64,000 bases of DNA from an uncultured Thermoanaerobaculia bacterium (GTDB taxonomy: Bacteria; Acidobacteriota; Thermoanaerobaculia; Multivoradales; Multivoraceae): the NCBI GenBank assembly GCA_951812325.1, contig OX638294.1, forward strand, positions 3,634,859 through 3,698,858. Reading direction: 5' to 3'. The position numbers were made by a program, and so were the translations under genes. Under the pieces are notes generated by a model, which was not told where the DNA came from, made no database searches, and was given only the letters and a program-made list of their open reading frames with translations. The stretch's first letter is position 1, and every line of letters begins with the position of its first letter. This document shows positions 57,790-64,000 of this stretch, piece by piece.

Positions 57790-60700
57790 TCAGTCGAAGA
57801 GGTCCGGCTGCTTGCCGGTGTTGGCGGATGGTTCGGGTTCGGTGTCCCCGCCCGACCGGCTGAGCCAGTCGTCCCGGCGGTGGCGTTCTTCGGCGACCTG
57901 GGAGGCGGGAGCAACGAGGGCTCCGGGCGGCTGATCGGGGCCGGGCTCTTCAAGGTTCGCGTTGAGCCTTCGGTAGCCGTGTTCGCCGAGGAGGTTGCGG
58001 GCGTGGAGGTGGGTTTCGGCCCAGGCTTCTTCGGGGGTCTGTGCGAGTTGCCAGTCGTAGAAGCGGGGGCCGAGTTCGGTGGCTACGGGCTGGTGTTCCT
58101 TGGCGCGGTCGTCGTGGCCGAGGTTGTAGTCGGCGAGGCGGAGGGTCTCGGGGGGGCGCCAGCCTTCGCCGTGGTTCTGGGCCATGAAGGACTGGATGCC
58201 GGCTTCGGGGTCGGCGGCGGCGGAGTCGATGTGGCGCTGGAGGTCGGCGAAGGCGATCTGGGCCAGGACGGTGTGGCGGAGTTCGGGTGGCTTGTTCTTG
58301 TCGACTCGCCAGAAGCCCTTGCCCCTCAGTTCGGAGCTCTTTCTGCTGGTGACGGTGGAGAGGGGGTGATCGCAGTCGGCCAGGAGGCTTCGGAAGTCCG
58401 GCTCGTCGAGGCCGTAGAGGGAGGCGACGAGCGCATCCGCCATGGCTCGTCCGCGGACGCGTTCGCTTGGGCTCAGGGCGGAGGTCACGGTCTGGCGGCT
58501 GCCGGGTTTGGTGAGTCCCCAGTTCGCGAGGGCTGGCGAGGTTTCTTGCGGCGAGGGAGTAGCCGCGAGGAGTAGAAGGCGTGGCGAATCTCTCGGTGAC
58601 GTCAGAGTCAGGCTGGTTCCGATGGGGATCAGGCCGTCGAGTCGAAGCGAGGGCAACGGAACCGGGTTCTGTTCCAGGACGTGGTAGTCGAAGTGAAGCC
58701 CGACGAGGCGGCTGCGGGTTACCGAGTCGAACGCGAAGGAGTCCAGAATGCAGGTCAGGATCATGACCGCCTCGGCGCTCGATGCGTACACGGCCGCTGC
58801 GGTGTCGCCAGATGGCGCGCCCTGGCAGAAGGCGCCAACGGCTGTCCGCTCGTTTGTTCCCGAGGCGATCCGCATGTGGAGCAGTTTCGGAGCATCCGGC
58901 TCCGGAACTTCTCGCCGATAGTCCGTCTCGGCCATCAGGTACTGCGGTTCGATCTGCTTTCGTTCCCAGGGGATGTCACGCCAGACGGCGCTTCGGCCCT
59001 TGCCGCTGACCCAGCCTTTCTGGCTGAAGTCGAACTGACCGATCATCCGGCCTTCGTACAGCGGCAGCGCGATGTCCTTGATCTCGGTCTCATGGATCCA
59101 GGCGTCGGCCTCTCGGGAGAGGACGATGCCTGCGGGGATGGCGGCCCGGGGCACGGGCAGGCGGTCGTACGGCGGTCGGGCGCATCGGATGTGCGGGTGC
59201 GTGCGCTGAAGGTCGCCGGGGGCGAGGAGGTGGCCGTGGATGAAGCGGCGTTCGGCGATGCGGCGCTCGGGGCTGGCGTCCGGGTCGAAGAGCCAGTCTT
59301 CGAGTTCGATGGCGGCGGGTTCGGGGCGGGTGGCGTCGATGCCGAGTTCTGCCCACAGTTCCGCGATCGGCCGCCACCTTCCGAGCAGCCAGCGGCTGTA
59401 CTCGTCGGGGCGGTAGCCCTTCGCTTCCCACTGGGGGCGGGGAGGGAAGAGCTTCGAGTCGCCCGTCATGTGGAACTCGGTCGCGTAGCGGATGCCCCAG
59501 CCGTCGGGGCCCTGGTCGCCCAGGAGGACGGAGTTGCTGTAGATCTTCTCCAGGATCTCCAGGTCGCGCTGCGACTCGATCTCCAGGATCGCGCGGCTCT
59601 TTGGGCTGAAGCGGAGAACCTGCTCGCGGCTGTAGGGGACGGCGATGTCTTCCGCCCGCTCCCAGTCGGTGAGGTCGCGGCGCATGAAGACGGTGCGGAT
59701 GGCGGCTGTCGTGCCGGCCTTCTGGACGATGACGGGGTTGAACTTGAAGCGGCTATCGATAGGAAACAGCTTGGCTCGATTCTCGAAGCCGAACAGCCAC
59801 TCCCATGAGCAGCGTTCCAGGAACAGGTCGCGCAGGGCGCCGGTTCCCTTGTCGGAGTAGAGGCCGGAGGGCACGACGAAGCCGAGCCTGCCACCGGCCC
59901 GGAGCAGGGCATGGACCTGTTCGAGGAACAGCTTGTAGAGGTTCAGGTCGGCCGAGCCCTGGTGCCTGAAGGAGTGCTCGGCGTCCGCGTAGCCGCGCGA
60001 GCGGCGACGGGCTTCGCGCCAGCGGTCGTGCAGCGCGAGGTTCGCCTTGCCGCGGACGACGAGGAAGCGGCGCTGGCTCTTGTCGTTCTCCTCCGGGTCG
60101 CCGAAGGGCGAGGCGGCGCAGGTCACGAAGTTGGACTGGGCGCGGAAGCGGGCGTTGTAGTCGAGCCAGGCCCGCTCGCTCGCTTCGTTCTCGGTGAAGC
60201 AGGCCTTCTGCCGGCGCACGGCCTCCTGCTTGCCGTAGGAGCGGTAGAGCGGGTCGATGTTGGCGAAGTACTCCTGCGACTTCGGCTTGGCGATGTCCCA
60301 CGGCGGATTGCCGAGCATCGCATCGAAGCCCGAGCCGGCGGCGCGGAACACGTCCGGGAACTCGAGTTCCCAGTGGAAGAAGCGCATCTCCGCGCCAATC
60401 CGGTCGGCCGCCGCGCGGGTCTCGGGCGCCGGGCTGGAGAAGGTCGTGGGCAGGGGCGCGCAGTCCAACTTGTCGGTGGGCCAGAACCAGCAGGCGCACC
60501 AGAGGTCCATCACCTGCTTGAGGGAGCGCCACTCGGTGGAGCCGAGCAGCTCTTCGCGGTACAGCCGAGCCCGGCTCGCGGAGTCCTGGATCGGAAGTCG
60601 ATGCATGCGTTCCAGAGACTCGATCGCCGACCGGTGAGTTTCGGCGGCCTGTTCCAGCAGATCCTCGTGGAAGAGGGTTCGGCCTTCCAGCATGTGGCGG

Positions 60701-63561
60701 AGGTCCGGCGTGAGCTCGCCCTTGACGAAGGCCTTGATTGCCTTGGTTCGGGCTTCCTTCTCGTAGTGGACGCCGTTCGAGTGGTTCTTGTCGCCAGCCT
60801 CGCGGTTCTTCCAGGCCATCACGGGGTAGTGCTGGAACTGGTCGAACCAGGCGCCGATCAGCGAGTTGCCGCAGCGGATCTTGTGGTCGAGGAAGGAGAA
60901 GGGGAGGTCGCGGTCCATCGTCTCTATCCACAGGGAGAGCTGGCAGAGCGAGACGGCGAGCGGGTCGAGGTCGACGCCGTAGATGCAGCGTTCGACGACG
61001 TAGCGGCGGAGCACCGCCTTGAGCCGGGGCTCGAAGTCGTCGGCGTCGGGGGGTGAGGGGATCAGCTCGTCGCCGGGGTGTTCCATGTCGGCGGTGGGCC
61101 GGGAGTCGGGCTCGTCGCTTCGTGACGCGTTGCCTCGCGGGTCGGATGACCCGCGGCTACGGCCAGCCGGAAGGGCCGGCGCAGCGGCAGTCGGCGCATC
61201 GTCAAGGCCGAGCAGATGGACCAGAGCGCGGCTCTCCAAGTGTTCGATCCGCTGATGATGCCGGACCGAGGCATGGAGCGCGTCGGTCAGGAAACGCAGC
61301 GCGGCGAGCGGGAAGCTGCCGGAGCCGCACGCCGGGTCGCAGACCTTGATGCCGAGGATGTCCTCGGGCTTCTTCGGTATCCAGGCTGCCGGCGGCGCGT
61401 CGCGGTCCGGCTCGCCGGCGGCCGTCTGCGGCGGGTCGTAGGCCAGCGGCCGCAGGGTGCGCTGGACGGTGGGGACGGTGAGGCCGGGCCGGGTGTAGAA
61501 GCTGCCGGAACCCTTGCGGGTGCCGCCCCAGCGCACCAGGTACCACTCGCCGGGCAGGATGACGCGGCTGACGAGGCTGGCTGCGCGTTTGGCGAGTTCC
61601 TGCTCGTGGGCTTGCCGGGTGGAGAGGAGGGTGGCCTGCGACTTGGAGCGGCGGGGCTTCTTGACGAGGCCGGCGGTGAGGGCGGCATGGCGGGCCCAGG
61701 CTTCGGCGCGCGTGCGGGTGGCCTGGCGGGGGTCTTGGGTGGGTCGGGGCGGTTCGAGGGTCTCGGTCGATGTTGCGGGCGCCCCGCTTTGCGGTGCCGC
61801 GCCCGATGCCGGCGAGGACGCCGGCGCACCTGTACCTTTGCCGGGTGGACTCTGGTCCCCGTCCGAGGCCGTCCGAGAGGCGAGCAGTGGTCGAGGCTGC
61901 GGTAGCTGTGGGAAACCGGTCTGCCGGTCTTCCAAGGTCCGGCGGGAAAGGGCTTTGCCGTTTTCCGCGGGACCGGCAGCTTCCGCAGCCAGGGCAGCCG
62001 GCGTCGTGCCGGCGGGCGCAGGCCGGAGTCCCGGTGGGGGAGCGTCTGCGGCTTCTTCCGCCGGTTCGGAGTCCTTGTTGCCGGTGGCCTTCTTGAAGGC
62101 CGAGAAGAGGCTGCGGAGGGCCTTGTCGTCCATTGCCTCCAGGCGCGACAGCGGCAACGCGGGCTGCGCGCCGACGGCGAGGAAGATGACCGGATCGTCG
62201 GTCGGCGCGGTCTTCAGTTCGTAGTCGAGCAGCCCCTCGTAGAGCACGCCGATGTACTCGGTGGAGAGGTCGGAGAAGTCGACGGGCGCCGCCACCAGGC
62301 GGCTGGCCTTGCCGTGGCGGATGCGGACCTGGGTCCGCGTCAGGCGCTCCAGCAGGCCGTGGACTCCGGCGTCGGAGAGCACTTCGTCGCGCAGGCAGGC
62401 GGTCTCGAACGTGGCCAGGGCGCGGGAGAGGCCGTCCTCGCTGTCGGGCGATCCGGGGGCGAACAGGTCGCCGCCGTAGGCGGTGACGGGCAGGCCTTCG
62501 TGGTGCGAGCCTTCCCGCACCAGGTTGAACAGCGCCAGCAGGCGCGGCCAGGCGCCGAAGCTGTGGGCCTGGGAGCGGCCGGCGGCGGCGCGCCGCCCGA
62601 GCGCCTCGTGGAGGCCGCCGAGCCCGTAGGCCGCGTGGTACGCGGCGTCGTCGCGCGGCAACAGGCCGCGCGCTTCGGCGAACAGGATGACGACCAGGCG
62701 CATGACGACGCGGCAGGCCGCGCGGTAGATGTCGGCCGGGTCGACGCTCGCGCAGTCGCGCTTCAGCGCCTCGCCGTGGCTCCGGATCAGCAGTTCGACG
62801 GCCTCGCGCACCCGCTCGCCGAGCGCCTCGGAGAGTTCGGACTGGCCCTTGCGGCTGTCGCGGACGGCACGCAGCAGCGGCGGGTCGGCCCCTTCTTCGT
62901 CGGGCGTCCACAAGGCCGGCCGGATCAGCGTGAGCAGCGCCTTCAAGGCCGGCGACGGCTTGCCCTCGGCGAACCAGAGGTCGGCGTCCCACTCGCACCA
63001 GGCGTCGAAGTCGAGGCCGGCGAACAGGAGCCGCCACTGGCGGCCGTTCGTCACCAGAGCGAGGCGCTCGGGGCCGGCGCGCAGCCAGCCGAGAACGCGG
63101 CTCGTCTCCCTCCGGCCGCGGCCGATGCCGACGCGCTTGTCGTTGGTGACGAAGACGGGCAGGACGGCGCCGTTCGGGCCGAGCCAGAGCTGGCGCGGCC
63201 GGACGCTCTCGCCGGTCAGGGCGCGGCGGCGCCATTCGGCCGGTACGCGGGCGCCGCGCAGCCAGGAGCCACCGCCGGCCCCGGCGCCGCCGCTCGCCCC
63301 GAAGCCGCAGAGGCGCTCCAGCACGAAGGCGACAAACTCCGGCGCTTCGCGGCGCTGGCGATTCGCGTCGGCGTCGCGCAGCAGTTCAAGGCGCCGCCGG
63401 AGTTCGCTCTGGAGCCAGGTGTTCGGGGCGGCGGGCGCGGGGAGGGCGGCGACCTCGCTCAGGCGCTGCGCGTCCAGCAGCAGGCCGCCGTGGCGGAGGT
63501 CGCTCCAGCCCGGAAGATCGGCGCTGCCGGTTCGTCGATTGACGGGCCGCGGCGTGCTCAA
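57790..63561 (-). CDS. Large Eco57I-class adenine methyltransferase
   Basis: A 1923-residue protein from a TTG that overlaps the stop of the upstream gene (TTGA). Motif I is KVCDPACGSGSFPLAALRFL (about residue 738), then YGVDLDPLAVSLCQLSLWIE and the catalytic AMLGNPPWDIAKPKSQEYF (NPPW, about 1084). Long N- and C-terminal arms probably recognise DNA. Such enzymes act in type IIL/IIG restriction, BREX (PglX) or class 1 DISARM (DrmMI) systems. The upstream gene ends in a SNF2-companion-like coiled coil, which favours a DrmD-DrmMI-like pair, but DrmA, B and C are not in the window. Residues ~540-590 are encoded by a dispersed DNA repeat inserted in frame. Confidence 0.85.
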   Translation of the reverse strand: MSTPRPVNRRTGSADLPGWSDLRHGGLLLDAQRLSEVAALPAPAAPNTWLQSELRRRLELLRDADANRQRREAPEFVAFVLERLCGFGASGGAGAGGGSWLRGARVPAEWRRRALTGESVRPRQLWLGPNGAVLPVFVTNDKRVGIGRGRRETSRVLGWLRAGPERLALVTNGRQWRLLFAGLDFDAWCEWDADLWFAEGKPSPALKALLTLIRPALWTPDEEGADPPLLRAVRDSRKGQSELSEALGERVREAVELLIRSHGEALKRDCASVDPADIYRAACRVVMRLVVILFAEARGLLPRDDAAYHAAYGLGGLHEALGRRAAAGRSQAHSFGAWPRLLALFNLVREGSHHEGLPVTAYGGDLFAPGSPDSEDGLSRALATFETACLRDEVLSDAGVHGLLERLTRTQVRIRHGKASRLVAAPVDFSDLSTEYIGVLYEGLLDYELKTAPTDDPVIFLAVGAQPALPLSRLEAMDDKALRSLFSAFKKATGNKDSEPAEEAADAPPPGLRPAPAGTTPAALAAEAAGPAENGKALSRRTLEDRQTGFPQLPQPRPLLASRTASDGDQSPPGKGTGAPASSPASGAAPQSGAPATSTETLEPPRPTQDPRQATRTRAEAWARHAALTAGLVKKPRRSKSQATLLSTRQAHEQELAKRAASLVSRVILPGEWYLVRWGGTRKGSGSFYTRPGLTVPTVQRTLRPLAYDPPQTAAGEPDRDAPPAAWIPKKPEDILGIKVCDPACGSGSFPLAALRFLTDALHASVRHHQRIEHLESRALVHLLGLDDAPTAAAPALPAGRSRGSSDPRGNASRSDEPDSRPTADMEHPGDELIPSPPDADDFEPRLKAVLRRYVVERCIYGVDLDPLAVSLCQLSLWIETMDRDLPFSFLDHKIRCGNSLIGAWFDQFQHYPVMAWKNREAGDKNHSNGVHYEKEARTKAIKAFVKGELTPDLRHMLEGRTLFHEDLLEQAAETHRSAIESLERMHRLPIQDSASRARLYREELLGSTEWRSLKQVMDLWCACWFWPTDKLDCAPLPTTFSSPAPETRAAADRIGAEMRFFHWELEFPDVFRAAGSGFDAMLGNPPWDIAKPKSQEYFANIDPLYRSYGKQEAVRRQKACFTENEASERAWLDYNARFRAQSNFVTCAASPFGDPEENDKSQRRFLVVRGKANLALHDRWREARRRSRGYADAEHSFRHQGSADLNLYKLFLEQVHALLRAGGRLGFVVPSGLYSDKGTGALRDLFLERCSWEWLFGFENRAKLFPIDSRFKFNPVIVQKAGTTAAIRTVFMRRDLTDWERAEDIAVPYSREQVLRFSPKSRAILEIESQRDLEILEKIYSNSVLLGDQGPDGWGIRYATEFHMTGDSKLFPPRPQWEAKGYRPDEYSRWLLGRWRPIAELWAELGIDATRPEPAAIELEDWLFDPDASPERRIAERRFIHGHLLAPGDLQRTHPHIRCARPPYDRLPVPRAAIPAGIVLSREADAWIHETEIKDIALPLYEGRMIGQFDFSQKGWVSGKGRSAVWRDIPWERKQIEPQYLMAETDYRREVPEPDAPKLLHMRIASGTNERTAVGAFCQGAPSGDTAAAVYASSAEAVMILTCILDSFAFDSVTRSRLVGLHFDYHVLEQNPVPLPSLRLDGLIPIGTSLTLTSPRDSPRLLLLAATPSPQETSPALANWGLTKPGSRQTVTSALSPSERVRGRAMADALVASLYGLDEPDFRSLLADCDHPLSTVTSRKSSELRGKGFWRVDKNKPPELRHTVLAQIAFADLQRHIDSAAADPEAGIQSFMAQNHGEGWRPPETLRLADYNLGHDDRAKEHQPVATELGPRFYDWQLAQTPEEAWAETHLHARNLLGEHGYRRLNANLEEPGPDQPPGALVAPASQVAEERHRRDDWLSRSGGDTEPEPSANTGKQPDLFD
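61821..61940 (+). repeat. ~118-bp dispersed repeat, copy B, inside the methyltransferase gene
   Basis: It starts CCGGCGCACCTGTACCTTTG and ends near TCTTCCAAGGTCC, closely matching 15560-15677. It lies antisense within the coding region and the reading frame stays open across it, encoding part of a Pro/Ala/Ser-rich linker (for example ASRTASDGDQSPPGKGTGAP). Confidence 0.9.
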
Positions 63562-64000
63562 GGCAGGCGCACCTCGACGGTCACCGGGAAGGCCTGCGCG
63601 TCGCCCGCCAGGGCGTGGCGCTTCGGCAGCAGACGGTCGACGATGCGCCGGCGCTCACCCTCCAACTGCTCGCGCGCGTCCTCGTAGTGGCGGCGTCGGC
63701 GGTCAATCTCCCGCTCCCTGTCCTGGATCGAGTCGGCGATCCGTTCGAGGTCGCGGCGCTGGTCGAAGAGCCGGCCTTGCGCGAGCGAGCGGCGGAGCGT
63801 CGCGATCTCGCGCTCGAGGCGCTTCACGCTCTGCTGTTCGATCAGTTCGGAGACTTCGCCCTGCCGGCTCCGGTAGCGCTCGTTGGCGTCCCGCAGGGCA
63901 TTCGCGCCATCGGCTTGCAACTGTGCCTGGAGCGAGCCGGTCAGGTCTTCGGCGTGGTGCGTGACCGCGGCTTCGAGGTCGGCTTCGACCTGGTGGAAGA
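63558..64000 (-). CDS. C-terminal end of a probable SNF2-type helicase or companion, cut by the window edge
   Basis: An open frame from the window edge to the TGA at 63558-63560. The visible ~146 residues are a charged coiled coil (VSELIEQQSVKRLEREIATL, then RRDLERIADSIQDREREIDR) ending RHALAGDAQAFPVTVEVRLP. A coiled coil with this kind of ending closes DrmD-like SNF2 helicases that precede DrmMI methyltransferases, but the motor is outside the window, so the identity is inferred. The stop overlaps the TTG of the methyltransferase gene, which argues for one operon. Confidence 0.55.
   Translation of the reverse strand, partial: FHQVEADLEAAVTHHAEDLTGSLQAQLQADGANALRDANERYRSRQGEVSELIEQQSVKRLEREIATLRRSLAQGRLFDQRRDLERIADSIQDREREIDRRRRHYEDAREQLEGERRRIVDRLLPKRHALAGDAQAFPVTVEVRLP

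Noticed and set aside
57790..64000. Complete class 1 DISARM locus
   Set aside because: Only a DrmD-like tail and a DrmMI-like methyltransferase can be argued; no DrmA, DrmB or DrmC in the window.

Overview
The window is a high-GC stretch of bacterial chromosome. Its metabolic genes are a cytochrome c/copper type II monooxygenase, an AbgT transporter, a parvulin plus HupE/UreJ pair, a MoxR plus VWA pair, a sodium/solute symporter and a two-domain sulfatase. This mix suggests a Gram-negative lineage such as Acidobacteriota, but that is inference from gene content and no marker gene (rRNA, ribosomal protein) is present. I saw no tRNA, rRNA or CRISPR array.

Layout. (1) 1-5.6 kb is an accessory patch: IS1182-, IS4- and IS3-type remnants, a small membrane protein translationally coupled to an unknown soluble protein, the tail of a lost type I methylase, and an unknown 381-residue protein. 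(2) 5.6-21.7 kb is ordinary cargo: AbgT > secreted protein > copper monooxygenase; parvulin > HupE; a nucleoside hydrolase; MoxR > VWA; a small membrane protein > SSS symporter; and a heterodimer-type ABC exporter pair. It is sprinkled with short repeats and one MITE-like element. (3) 21.8-28.8 kb holds a RecQ-like helicase carrying zinc-finger and nuclease-like segments, a frameshifted coiled-coil partner, a broken zeta toxin, an IS21 remnant and a DUF4143-type ATPase. (4) 28.8-31.8 kb holds a second MITE copy and the double sulfatase. (5) 31.9-45 kb holds antitoxin remnants, then a tightly packed five-gene operon (double ubiquitin-like protein, E2-like protein, JAB-E1 fusion, OLD-like ATPase, PIN-like nuclease). 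This follows a 2032-residue DUF1998-type helicase that ends in nuclease-like and LexA/S24-protease-like domains. A second broken zeta toxin with its small partner and a second DUF4143 ATPase close the segment. (6) 45-53.6 kb holds a SLATT-like membrane protein, an AAA ATPase with a broken subtilase, further debris, a C5-methyltransferase overlapping a GHKL ATPase/nuclease, and an IS256 remnant. (7) 53.6-64 kb, leftward, holds the C-terminus of a probable SNF2-type protein, a 1923-residue Eco57I-class methyltransferase, and a reverse transcriptase-nitrilase fusion of the DRT1 (UG1) type.

Most of 21.8-64 kb therefore reads as a defence island with many decayed modules. The best candidate for a little-described system is the ubiquitin-like operon at 32.6-36.6 kb, possibly with its upstream neighbour, the S24-tailed helicase. 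The E2-like protein contains no cysteine and the ubiquitin-like protein does not end in glycine, so standard conjugation chemistry cannot simply be assumed. The non-coding structure is also notable: a ~154-bp MITE-like element present twice with 20-bp inverted ends and 11-12 bp flanking direct repeats; a ~118-bp repeat of which one copy lies in frame inside the methyltransferase gene; near-identical gene-tail duplications; and palindromes at the start codons of both DUF4143 ATPases.
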